This document shows, one piece after another, positions 16,301-24,792 of a stretch of 40,473 bases of DNA (position 1 is its first letter; each line of letters begins with the position of its first letter). A model generated the notes under the pieces. It ran no database searches. It worked only from the letters and a program-made list of their open reading frames with translations, and was not told the origin of the DNA. A program made the position numbers and the translations under genes. This DNA comes from DAISIL01 sp036822015 (GTDB taxonomy: Bacteria > Bacteroidota > Bacteroidia > Cytophagales > Bernardetiaceae), in the NCBI GenBank assembly GCA_036822015.1, contig DAISIL010000026.1, forward strand, positions 1 through 40,473, given 5' to 3'.

Positions 16301-18872
16301 GTGATACGCTCCGGATTCGTTTTGATGCCGCCAACTGGGTAGATTCCGAGATCGTAGAGCAGGGAGGAAACTTTTCGTTGAGTATGGAGGTGCGCCCGCT
16401 CCTCTGCAACGATAGACTCCCGGCAGAGGATCGGTCTCAGACAGAGTGGTATCTGCGCAACTATGCCTACACCCGACATCCAGCCGCCAGCGGGGAGCGA
16501 CACCTGGCCATCAACAGAAACGGAGGAAACTTCACCGCCAAACAGCCGCTTTCTATCAACCTGCCGCCCGCCAAAAAAGACGAAGCCTTTACCCCCTTCG
16601 AGTCTTTTGATATACGCATCTGCAACGACCAGCTCAATACCGCCCCCGGATCACCCAACAACGGCGAACTCCCCGCCGACAGTGCCTGGGTACAGCTCAT
16701 CTCGCCCTCCAACCAAATCCAGATTCAGTCCATCACCCGCCTCAGCAACAACAGCACCCTGACCGTCGATAACTACGCCGCCGGACGATACTGGACCAAA
16801 ATCGGGCGACTGGACTACAACCAATGCGAAAACTTCAGAATACGCTACGACTACCAGACCTGCAATGATGATACCGTGATCGTAGAAGCCGCCTGGGACT
16901 GCCTCTATCCCACCAATCCCAACGATACCCGCGCCCTCAACTGCAACATCACCCGAGATACGGTTACCATCGACGTACAGCCAGCCGTCTTGCAAGCCTC
17001 TATCATCCAAAACGACTCGGCCTGGATTTGTGATACCCTGACCTACATCCTGCGCATCACCAATGCCAACTTGCAGTATATCAAAGACTTGAGCGTAACA
17101 TTCAATCCTGCCCCAGGCATGAGCTACATCGCCAATAGTTCCGCCATTTGGTATCCGGCCCCCGATGCCCAGGACTTCAACAACCCGGCTTTTTATACGG
17201 CCATCCCTGACCNNNNNNNNNNGCGGGAGGCGGCGGCCCGGCCTGCATTTCGGGCCCTGTGGGCAATGCCTGGAACCTGGCCGCCATCTGGCCTTACCCC
17301 CAAAACATCAACACCCACGAGCTACCCGGCATCACGCAGCTAGACTCCAACAAAATCTACATCCGCTTGCAGCTATCATTGAGTTGTAATTACGTCGTCG
17401 GGACGCGCCCCACCTTCCTGGTCAATGGCCGACGACACTGCGGCGATACCATCAGTACAGGTCTCATCATCGCGCCACAGCCCAAAGTTCGGGGGTCTGT
17501 CCTGGCTTATAGCTCTGCTATCGACATCAACAACGGGGTAGCCGTCCAGATAGATGGCTGCAACCAAACCGGCACGGCCACGGTTACGCTCCGCAACAAC
17601 GGCCCCGACCCCACCAAAGCCGGCGACTTTATCTATGTCGGTCTCCCCCCAGGGTTCAGTTACGAAAACAACTCCTACAACGGCATCCAAAATGCCCAAG
17701 CCAACGGAACCAATCCCGTCATTACGGGCGATACGCTCCGCTGGGAGATACCAGCAGGCATCACGGCGGGCAATCAGTCCAGTTTTTCGTTTACCTTGCG
17801 GGCCAGACCGGCGGCCAGTTGCGGCACCAATATCCCAATACGGCTATTTGCCACTACACAAACGGGATTCCTCTGCCCACAAACCAACACCGTCTGTGAT
17901 GTCAATGCCACCACAGCCGAAGGCACAGGAGCCGTTACGCATCGCAAGCCCGATCTGGTCATCAACTTCACGCAGGGAGTACTCCGAACAGACAACAACA
18001 CCTTCACCGCGTCGGGAACTATCTCGAACGTCTCCCCTGTGGGCATCAGCAGCAATACCACTGGCTATCAGCAAACTATCGCACGGTTTTATTGCGACAA
18101 CAACCCCGCCAATGGACAGTTTGATCCCGGAGAAAACCAGCTAGCCCTCTACGAAACAAACGTGAATATCACCAACGGCACACCACATACCTTCTCTTTC
18201 ACCGTCCCGGCCAACCCCGCAGACTGTCCAGGTATCAACAACGAAGCCCCTAGCGTGGCCCTGCTACGCGCCCGCGACAACACGGCCAGCGGAGAGCAGT
18301 GCGTCTGCAACAACCAAACCGCCGCTCGGCTACTCCTCCTACCCGTTACCTGGCTGTGGGTCAATGGTGAAGCAGAAGATCAAGCCAACCTGATCCAGTG
18401 GCGGGTCATCGAAGATGGCTACACCGATCTTTACGTCATCGAGCGATACATCGAGTCCACGCAAAACTGGCAGGCACTGACGCAGGTTACGTCCAGGCGC
18501 ACCAAAGACGAAATCGAACTGTACCAATGGACGCACCCCAACCCGCTCCCGAAAGAAACCTACCGCATTCGCTCCGTCGATCAGACCCGGGAGGAAAGCC
18601 TCTCCTCGGCTTTTGTGGTCTATAACCAAGCCGGACGCAGCACATGGAACGTCTTCCCCAACCCAGCCAGCGATCTCTTGCAAGTAGCCAACCTGGATAC
18701 GCCTACCAGCTACCGTATCGTAGATATACTCGGCAACACCCGAAAAAGTGGCCAAATTGCTCCAGCGGCTATCCATACGATCACGCTGAAAGACCTGGCG
18801 GCAGGGCAGTATATCATCATCCTACAAAATCAACAGCGCGTCCAACATATTCCTTTCATTGTCCAACCCTAA
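13360..18872 (+). CDS. Giant T9SS-secreted cell-surface protein, interrupted by an assembly gap
   Basis: One gene of about 1,830 codons is broken by 10 unknown bases at 17213-17222. The first part has a signal peptide (about 1-20, ending AYGQ) and long stretches of beta-rich, Cys-containing sequence with repeated patterns such as GDTI, DSLC and NNPTDS, typical of adhesin-like surface proteins. After the gap the same protein goes on in another frame (AGGGGPACISGPVGNAWN from 17223) with DUF11-like segments (RNNGPDPTKAGDFIYVGLP). The C-terminal roughly 80 residues (WNVFPNPASDLLQV, then GQYIIILQ) form a T9SS type A sorting domain, so the product is exported and probably anchored to the surface. 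The frame change is explained by the placeholder gap length, not by a mutation. Ligand or function is unknown. Confidence 0.85.
17213..17222. other. 10-N assembly gap inside the giant surface-protein gene
   Basis: Ten N bases. The frame before the gap (codons starting at 17209 and 17212) and after it (codons starting at 17223) would be continuous only if the missing length were 2 modulo 3, so 10 is a placeholder. Missing sequence may be short or long; repeated surface-protein sequence often collapses here. Confidence 0.97.
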
Positions 18873-18889
18873 AAGCAAAATCATTTTTG

Positions 18890-18897
18890 TACTTTTG
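18890..18897 (+). promoter_or_regulatory. Candidate -7 box TACTTTTG for the Calx-beta protein gene
   Basis: TACTTTTG is an exact TAnnTTTG match 29 bases before the ATG at 18927, implying a leader of about 20 bases. The 54-base spacer holds no terminator, so readthrough from the upstream gene is also possible. Confidence 0.6.
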
Positions 18898-18926
18898 TTT
18901 TAACTTCCATCAAAACTCCACACCCC

Positions 18927-19916
18927 ATGAAAACACTTTACAGTTTTCTTGTTTTCTTCTTCATCCTGTTCGGGTTACAAGCCCAGACCGTCCTGCTCAA
19001 TGAGCCGTTCGATAACAAGAACGCCTTCAATCTGAGTTCTCCTTTCTTCTCTGATGGTGCCAATGATTACATCGGCATCTATGACCCCGCCACCACCAAC
19101 GACGACTTCGGTGGCGATGCTCGCCCAACGGGTGTTCCCGCCTATACGGGCTTTACGGGTAGCTATATCGTAGCCGAGGACATCGATGACGGTGGTATCA
19201 AGCCTGACATCGTTACCTTCACGTGGAGCAACATCAACATCAGCGGTCTGCAAAACATCACCGTATCAGGGAAGTTTGCCGCCAATCCGGGATTACTCTT
19301 CGATAACGGTGCTACTAACACAGATTCGGTTACTGTACTGGCTTCTATTGATGGTGGTGCTTATTTTCGTATCTTCACGATTCGCTCCAAGGCAGCCCTG
19401 GGAAGCAGTAATCAACCTTTTGCGCAGGACACCAACTTTGACGGCGTGGGTGATGGCGATGACCTTACCTTTGCTGCCCGGTCGATCAGCCAGACCATTA
19501 CTCAAACTGGAAATACGATGAACCTGCGTCTGGCCGTTCGCGTAGAGGCCGGCAATGAAGAGGTAGCCATTGATGATCTGATCGTAACGGGAACGCCCCC
19601 TGCTGCTGCCGTAGCTGTCTCGGTGGATGTCAGCCCAGCACAACTCAACGAAGACGATCTGGTGGGCGCGTTTACGTACACCTTCACGGCTTCGGCGGCT
19701 CCTGGAAGCGACCTGACCGTAAACTTCTCCGTTGGTGGAACGGCTACCTACAACAACGACTACTATGTCGTTCGTGGAGCGGCTTCGTTTTCTGCCACAG
19801 CGGGTACAGTCGTGATTCCGGCTGGACAAACGACGGCGCAAATTGTCATCGCCCCACAAAAAGATAAGACCATCGAACCCAACGAAACCATCATCCTGAC
19901 GATACAAAACCCTTAG
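18927..19916 (+). CDS. Secreted protein with Calx-beta-like domain, C-terminus apparently truncated
   Basis: This 329-residue protein has a signal peptide (about 1-20, FGLQAQ). A beta-rich N-terminal region (about 20-215) follows, beginning LLNEPFDNKNAFN and including Asp-rich DTNFDGVGDGDD (a possible calcium-binding loop); similar openings occur in jelly-roll domains of surface proteins. From about 230 a Calx-beta domain starts (VSVDVSPAQLNEDD) and runs through GGTATYNNDYY to TIEPNETIILTIQNP, where it stops. Calx-beta domains normally add one more strand (ending near TGTI), and related proteins continue into a T9SS sorting domain; neither is present. The stop is TAG, with a terminator 27 bases later. 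This could be a shortened gene or a real short form. Confidence 0.8.
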   Translation: MKTLYSFLVFFFILFGLQAQTVLLNEPFDNKNAFNLSSPFFSDGANDYIGIYDPATTNDDFGGDARPTGVPAYTGFTGSYIVAEDIDDGGIKPDIVTFTWSNINISGLQNITVSGKFAANPGLLFDNGATNTDSVTVLASIDGGAYFRIFTIRSKAALGSSNQPFAQDTNFDGVGDGDDLTFAARSISQTITQTGNTMNLRLAVRVEAGNEEVAIDDLIVTGTPPAAAVAVSVDVSPAQLNEDDLVGAFTYTFTASAAPGSDLTVNFSVGGTATYNNDYYVVRGAASFSATAGTVVIPAGQTTAQIVIAPQKDKTIEPNETIILTIQNP

Positions 19917-19942
19917 TGGATCGCTTATCCTCAACTTATTTG

Positions 19943-19981
19943 TCCCCGTGCAGGAGAACACCTGCACGGGGATATTTTTTT
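19943..19981 (+). terminator. Rho-independent terminator after the Calx-beta gene
   Basis: A perfect 12-bp GC-rich stem (19943-19954 with 19961-19972, six-base loop) is followed by TA and a run of seven T. The T-run overlaps the stop codon of the convergent nucleotidyltransferase gene. The reverse strand has no good T-run. Confidence 0.92.
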
Positions 19982-20984
19982 ATTCAACCTCCGAGAAATC
20001 CCCGATGCTCAAAGCGGCGGGCTTGCCCACATAGCGGGCTTTGTTACCGACCATGGTGTTCTGGAGATGTGCTGCGGTGATATGGCTATCCTCCTGAATG
20101 AGCGTATCCGAAAGGACGCTGCGTTCCACACGTGTACGTGCGCCCACCGATACGTGCGGCCCGATAATGCTTGCCGAGATGTGCGCCCCTGCCCCGATGA
20201 AAACCGGCGGGATGATGACCGAGTTTTCGATCGTAGCCGTATCGTCGATCAGAGATTCTTCGGACTGGATAAAGTCGAGATAGCGGCCGTTGGTCTGGAC
20301 GACGACGTTTTTGTTGCCGCAATCCAGCCAGTCTTCCACCGATCCGGGGATAAAACGCGCACCTTTGTTTTTGAGGCGATCAAGTGCTGTCGTAATCTGG
20401 TACTCGCCCTTGTCTTTGATGTCCTCCCGAATGATGGCTTCGATCTCCTGGCGGAGTTTTTCGCCCTCCCGAAAGTAATAGATGCCGATAATGGCCAGGT
20501 CCGAGACAAAAACGGGGGATTTTTCGACAAAATCCGTGATGACGTTCTCTTCGTTGTACTTGACCACACCAAAGGCTTCGGGGTTTTCTACTTGCTTGAC
20601 CCATATGACACCGTCGGCTGTGGTATCGAGGGTGAAGTCCGCCCGAAAAAGCGTATCAGCGAACGCCACAATGACGTTACCCGCCAAAAACGGTGCGGCA
20701 CAGGCGATGGCGTGCGCTGTCCCGAGGGGCTGATCTTGATAAAAAATATGCCCTTTTGCGCCGATCTGCTCGGCGACGGCCAGCAGTTGGGCTTCGACGG
20801 CTGCCCCAAAATCGCCGATGACAAAGGCAACGTTGTCGATGGACTGCCCATAAATTTTGGCGATGTCTTCTACGAGCCGTTGTACGACGGGCTTTCCCGC
20901 AATCGGGATCAGGGGCTTGGGCAAAGTGAGTGTATGGGGACGTAGGCGAGAACCGCGTCCGGCCATCGGGATAATGATGTTCAT
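19980..20984 (-). CDS. Sugar-phosphate nucleotidyltransferase with left-handed beta-helix tail
   Basis: This 334-residue protein has a nucleotidyltransferase domain (about 1-235) with the signature MAGRGSRLRPHTLTLPKPL (7-25), which binds the nucleotide and sugar phosphate. The middle motif is FYQDQPLGTAHAIACA, and VAFADTLF carries the metal-binding Asp. EDWLDCGN sits where the family has its later active-site motif. The C-terminal part (about 245-325) has hexapeptide-like turns (IENSVIIPPVFIGAGAHISASIIGPHVSVG) forming a left-handed beta-helix. It probably makes an activated sugar such as dTDP-, UDP- or GDP-sugar for glycan synthesis; which one is not clear. It is last in a minus-strand run with rlpA-like and dnaN, 53 bases after the RlpA gene. 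Confidence 0.9.
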   Translation of the reverse strand: MNIIIPMAGRGSRLRPHTLTLPKPLIPIAGKPVVQRLVEDIAKIYGQSIDNVAFVIGDFGAAVEAQLLAVAEQIGAKGHIFYQDQPLGTAHAIACAAPFLAGNVIVAFADTLFRADFTLDTTADGVIWVKQVENPEAFGVVKYNEENVITDFVEKSPVFVSDLAIIGIYYFREGEKLRQEIEAIIREDIKDKGEYQITTALDRLKNKGARFIPGSVEDWLDCGNKNVVVQTNGRYLDFIQSEESLIDDTATIENSVIIPPVFIGAGAHISASIIGPHVSVGARTRVERSVLSDTLIQEDSHITAAHLQNTMVGNKARYVGKPAALSIGDFSEVE

Positions 20985-21037
20985 GGTGTCTTGTTGCGTT
21001 GGAGGGTTATGGTCAAAAAAAAGCTGATTTCAAGTAA

Positions 21038-21790
21038 CTAATCGAGATGCCGAATCAAGGTAACCTCTTTGATCCCACGCTCAATAAGCCGTTCACCGGT
21101 TATTAGGGCATCATCCTTGCTTCCCTGCCCCACCACCACACGAAAAATGCGGCTTTCGTCCGTTGGTGCATCTGCCAGGACGAATACTTGATGAAATCCC
21201 TTTTGGTAGGCTTCGGCACCAGTGGCGATGGCTGTTTTGAGTTCGGCAGATTGACTAATCAGGATGCCATAGCCGCTGGTCTCAACGCGCTCCCCCCAAA
21301 GGTTGAACTCTAGGGCTAGATCGGTGGCAGCATAGGTGATTTCCTTGATGTCAGGTTTGGGCTTGGGATCGAAATCGGTACAACGCGGGCCGCTATCTCC
21401 GATACGCAAGACCTCCAAGCGCACCGGTACTACACCATCCTTGAACATATCCAGTGCCTCGGCAGCCACACGGCTTACGTCCACGATCTTTTCACTGGTT
21501 TTTGGGAAGGGGCCGCGGTCATTGACCCGTAACTCAACAGACTTATTGTTGTTTAGGTTGGTGATGCGTACCAGGCTGCCAAACTTGAGCGTCCGGTGGG
21601 CGGTCGTCATTTTGTTTTTGTCGTAGGGTTCGCTACTCGCCGTAGCGCGTCCGTGCAGGTGATCGCCGTAATACGCCCCTTTTCCGGTCTGGACGGCGCA
21701 AAGTTCCGTTACGTCGGGGGTTGTTTGGCCCCAAAGCAGGGACGGGAGAAAGAGCAAGGAAAGAATGAAGCAGACAAATCGTCGTTGCAT
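21038..21790 (-). CDS. RlpA-like lytic transglycosylase with SPOR-like domain
   Basis: This 250-residue secreted protein starts at the ATG at 21790; an open frame upstream would add 25 residues before an otherwise clean signal peptide (about 4-21, LLWGQ). The double-psi beta-barrel (about 38-130) is RlpA-like: AYYGDHLHGRATASSEPYD, then TAHRTLKFGSLVRITNL and VELRVNDRGPF. The catalytic pair expected for RlpA is present as His65 and Asp91. The C-terminal part (about 170-250: GYGILISQSAELKTAI, VFRVVVGQGSKDDAL) fits a SPOR domain that binds denuded septal glycan. Together they suggest cleavage of naked glycan strands during cell separation. Confidence 0.87.
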   Translation of the reverse strand: MQRRFVCFILSLLFLPSLLWGQTTPDVTELCAVQTGKGAYYGDHLHGRATASSEPYDKNKMTTAHRTLKFGSLVRITNLNNNKSVELRVNDRGPFPKTSEKIVDVSRVAAEALDMFKDGVVPVRLEVLRIGDSGPRCTDFDPKPKPDIKEITYAATDLALEFNLWGERVETSGYGILISQSAELKTAIATGAEAYQKGFHQVFVLADAPTDESRIFRVVVGQGSKDDALITGERLIERGIKEVTLIRHLD

Positions 21791-21877
21791 GGGTGTTTTT
21801 AAGGATGTTGATGCCTTAAAGATAAGGTTTTTCACGAAAAACCACATCCTTGCCCCTGGCAGCAAGGATGCAGCCGC

Positions 21878-23008
21878 TTACATGTAGTTGTTGAGCATGA
21901 CCGGCATGACGAGCATGAGTACATCCTCGTCTTCGGAAAACTTCTCGGCAGGCACCATCAAGGCGGCCCTGTTGGGGAAGGACATCTCGAGAACAACCTG
22001 CTCGGACTGGAGGTGTGTCAGGAGATCAATCAAAAAGCGAGCATTGAACCCGATCTCGAACTCCTCACCGACATACTCGCAGGGGAGTGTTTCGTTGGCC
22101 TGGTTGGCAAAATCAAAATCCTCGGCAGATACTTTGAGGCTATCCGTGCTAAGAGAGCAACGAATCTGGGAGGAGGTTTTGTTGGCGTAAATGATACTGC
22201 GCTTGAGCGTTCCGAGCAGGGCTGCGCTTGAGAGCGTGAGTTTTTTGTCGTTTTCGGTCGGGATGACGTTGGCATAATCCGGGAAACGTTCGTCGATCAA
22301 GCGACAGATCAAGCGGACGTTGCCGAAGCTAAAAAAGGCGTTGGCATCGTTGAAGTCGAGGCGCACGGGGAGGTTTTGGTCGGGGAGGGTGCTTTTGAGT
22401 TGCTCGAGGGCTTTGGCGGGCAGGATCATGGATACTTCGTTTTCCGTCTGGATGTCGTGGCGGCGATAACGCACCAGGCGGTGGCTATCGGTGGCGACAA
22501 AAGTGGCGTTCTCCTCGTTGATATGCACAAAGACCCCGTTCATGTTGGGTTTCATTTCGTCGTTGCTGGCCGCAAAGAGCGTAAAAGCGATGGCACTAGC
22601 CAGTACATCGGCGGTGAGTTCAAGTTGTCGGGTGCTATCGGAGGGGTTGTTGGGGAGCGGGTAGTCCTCGGCATTTTCTCCGGTGAGTTTGTAGCGTCCG
22701 TTGCCGGAGATGATTTCTATGACAAAGTCGTCGGTATCTACCTGTATCGTAACGGGTTGCTCGGGTAGGTTGCGGAGGGTTTCGATGAGCATCTTGGCCG
22801 GTACGGCGATGCTGCCTTTGCCGTCAGCTTCGATGTCCATCGTAGCGATGATGGAGGTCTGGAGATCGGAGGCCGTGATGGTCAGGGTTTCTTCTGTAAT
22901 ATCGAACAAAAAGTTTTCCAGGATGGGGATGACTGGATTGTTCGGGACAACACCACGCAAGGCGTTCAGTTGCTTGAGCAGCACGGTAGATGAGAGGATG
23001 AATTTCAT
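21878..23008 (-). CDS. dnaN: DNA polymerase III beta subunit (sliding clamp)
   Basis: The 376-residue protein has the full three-domain clamp. It starts MKFILSSTVLLKQLNALRGVV and continues VIPILENFLFDI, with ISGNGRYKL-type strands and the middle segment FTLFAASNDEMKPNMNGVF. The C-terminus is MLVMPVMLNNYM; bacterial clamps end in a closely related MP-R/L motif. It forms a ring around DNA and tethers polymerases, ligase and repair factors. It is not next to dnaA, which is usual in Bacteroidota. It has its own promoter box upstream and shares a 73-base divergent spacer with an SDR gene. Confidence 0.96.
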   Translation of the reverse strand: MKFILSSTVLLKQLNALRGVVPNNPVIPILENFLFDITEETLTITASDLQTSIIATMDIEADGKGSIAVPAKMLIETLRNLPEQPVTIQVDTDDFVIEIISGNGRYKLTGENAEDYPLPNNPSDSTRQLELTADVLASAIAFTLFAASNDEMKPNMNGVFVHINEENATFVATDSHRLVRYRRHDIQTENEVSMILPAKALEQLKSTLPDQNLPVRLDFNDANAFFSFGNVRLICRLIDERFPDYANVIPTENDKKLTLSSAALLGTLKRSIIYANKTSSQIRCSLSTDSLKVSAEDFDFANQANETLPCEYVGEEFEIGFNARFLIDLLTHLQSEQVVLEMSFPNRAALMVPAEKFSEDEDVLMLVMPVMLNNYM

Positions 23009-23042
23009 AGATGGTTCGGTTCTTGGTGTGAGAAAAGGCTAG

Positions 23043-23050
23043 CAAAAGTA
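23043..23050 (-). promoter_or_regulatory. -7 box TACTTTTG for dnaN (minus strand)
   Basis: Read on the minus strand this is TACTTTTG, an exact TAnnTTTG match 34 bases before the dnaN ATG, giving a leader of about 28 bases. No TTG at the standard -33 position is seen. Confidence 0.65.
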
Positions 23051-23081
23051 CGAAAAAATATCGCTAAACGCTGATTGAGCT

Positions 23082-23831
23082 ATGCCAGAAAGACGAATTT
23101 TAGTAACCGGCGGCAGCCGAGGGATCGGGCGGGCATCGGTGGTGGCCCTGGCCGAGGCTGGTTATCAGGTAGGCTTGCATTTTGGGCGCAACCTGGAGGC
23201 GGCACAGTCCGTGCAGGCACAATTTCCGTCGCAGATACACTTATTTCAAGCCGATTTGAGCAAGCCAGCGGAGGTCGTCGCCTTGTGGGAAGAGGCAGTA
23301 TCGAAGATGGGAGGCATTGATACACTGGTCAATAACGCCGGCGTGGCCGTGTCTGTTCCCGTCGATGCGCCAGCGGAGGACTGGCTGACGGCCTGGCAGC
23401 ATATCTTACAGGTTAATTTGATCGCGGCGGCCCAGCTCTCCCGCAAGGCTGTGGCACACTTTCAGGAGCATCCCGAAGGGGGACGGCTCATCTTTGTTGC
23501 CTCGCGGGCGGCTACCCGGGGCGATACACCCGAGTACCTGGCTTACGCCGCCTCCAAAGCCGGCATGGTTGCCGTCAGTAAGTCGCTGGCACGCGCCTAC
23601 GGCAAGGCACAGGTCAAGTCCTTCGTCTTGGCTCCGGGCTTCACGGAGACAGACATGGCCCAGGACTTCATCGACCGCTACGGCAAGGCCTTTGTCCTGG
23701 ATGACCTGGCTCTCCCTGACCTGACCCAGCCCGAGGACATCGCCCATTGGGTGGCCTTTCTGGCCAGCGGGCGCGGCGATCATGCTACGGGCTGTACCAT
23801 CGACATCAACGCGGGAAGTTACGTGCGCTAA
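23082..23831 (+). CDS. Classical SDR oxidoreductase (FabG-like)
   Basis: This 249-residue protein is a classical short-chain dehydrogenase. TGGSRGIG (9-16) binds the cofactor (Arg13 suggests NADPH), NNAG (84-87) is on strand 4, and the catalytic residues are Tyr155 and Lys159 (YAASK), with Ser141 in FVASRAA as the likely serine. APGFTETDM follows, as in FabG, and the end CTIDINAGSYVR matches the family's GxxxxVDGG position but lacks the final glycine pair. It may be 3-oxoacyl-ACP reductase-like or act on another keto compound. It is divergent from dnaN and 115 bases before the amidotransferase-like gene; that spacer shows only a T-rich stretch and no clear site. Confidence 0.9.
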   Translation: MPERRILVTGGSRGIGRASVVALAEAGYQVGLHFGRNLEAAQSVQAQFPSQIHLFQADLSKPAEVVALWEEAVSKMGGIDTLVNNAGVAVSVPVDAPAEDWLTAWQHILQVNLIAAAQLSRKAVAHFQEHPEGGRLIFVASRAATRGDTPEYLAYAASKAGMVAVSKSLARAYGKAQVKSFVLAPGFTETDMAQDFIDRYGKAFVLDDLALPDLTQPEDIAHWVAFLASGRGDHATGCTIDINAGSYVR

Positions 23832-23946
23832 AAAAAGTGCCTGCTTTGTTTTTTAACGCATTTTTTCGTTATTTGCTCTTCACACACGACATTTTTCTAC
23901 CCGTTCTGTTCATTGTTCATCTTCTTACTTTCTGCCCTTTTTTTCG

Positions 23947-24792
23947 ATGACCATTCGCCTTGCCATCTTTGATCTTTACGACCAGTTCCCCAACAAAGGG
24001 CTGGCCAGTATCCAAGACATCATTGCCCGCTTTGCCCAACGTGAGGGGCTACATATCGCCGTCGATGTCTTTGATGTCCGTGCCAAAACGGAGGTTCCCG
24101 ATTTGAGCTACGACCTCTACATCGCTACGGGCGGCCCCGGTAGCCCCCTCGATACGGAGGGAAGTGCCTGGGAGGCGGCTTACTTCAAGACGCTGGATGC
24201 CTTGATTGCCCACAACCAAAACCCGAACGCGATTCCGAAGCCGATCTTTATGATCTGTCATTCGTTTCAGTTGTTTTGTCGGCAGTATGGCTTTGGACGG
24301 GTCTGCCCCCGCAAGTCCGAATCTTTTGGTATCTATCCCACCCAACGGATGCCCACCAGTGAAGGCGAGCCTTTCCTGGAAGGTCTGAGCGATCCCTTCT
24401 GGATCGCGGACTTCCGAAAGTTTCAAGTCCTTGATCTGAACCAAACCCAACTCGATAGCTGGGGCGGTAAGTTGCTTTGCATGGAAAAATCGCGTCCCCA
24501 CATCGACCTGCCCCCAGCCGTGATGGCCTTGCGCTTCTCGGATTGGATATTCGGTACGCAGTTTCATCCCGAAGCCGACCCCGAAGGTATGATTTATTGG
24601 TTCAATGAAGAAGAAAAAAAACAAGCCATCATCGCCGAACACGGCCAGGAAAAATACGACGATATGCTGACGCATCTCTACGATACGGACAAGCTAGCCA
24701 TGACCTTTGAGACCATCCTGCCTGCTTTTTTGCGTATCTCCACCCAACACATCCTCCAATCCCATGATTCCGTCCGTTCGTCAAGCCTATAA
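23947..24792 (+). CDS. Class I glutamine amidotransferase-like protein
   Basis: This 281-residue protein has a class I (triad) glutaminase fold. GGPGSPLD (62-69) is the oxyanion loop. Cys104 in FMICHSFQLF is the nucleophile, with Gln108 conserved but the usual Gly after it replaced by Ser-Phe. His207 and Glu209 in FGTQFHPEADPEG complete the triad. It should therefore release ammonia from glutamine, or hydrolyse a related amide. The C-terminal roughly 60 residues (EEEKKQAIIAEHGQEKY onward) are extra to a stand-alone domain. The gene overlaps the next by 29 bases, so ammonia or product transfer to the ATP-grasp-like partner is likely. The amidated product is unknown. Confidence 0.87.
   Translation: MTIRLAIFDLYDQFPNKGLASIQDIIARFAQREGLHIAVDVFDVRAKTEVPDLSYDLYIATGGPGSPLDTEGSAWEAAYFKTLDALIAHNQNPNAIPKPIFMICHSFQLFCRQYGFGRVCPRKSESFGIYPTQRMPTSEGEPFLEGLSDPFWIADFRKFQVLDLNQTQLDSWGGKLLCMEKSRPHIDLPPAVMALRFSDWIFGTQFHPEADPEGMIYWFNEEEKKQAIIAEHGQEKYDDMLTHLYDTDKLAMTFETILPAFLRISTQHILQSHDSVRSSSL

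Noticed and set aside
20067..20945. 292-codon plus-strand open frame opposite the nucleotidyltransferase
   Set aside because: It is antisense to a clear enzyme with an intact active-site motif, and its translation has no recognisable domain.
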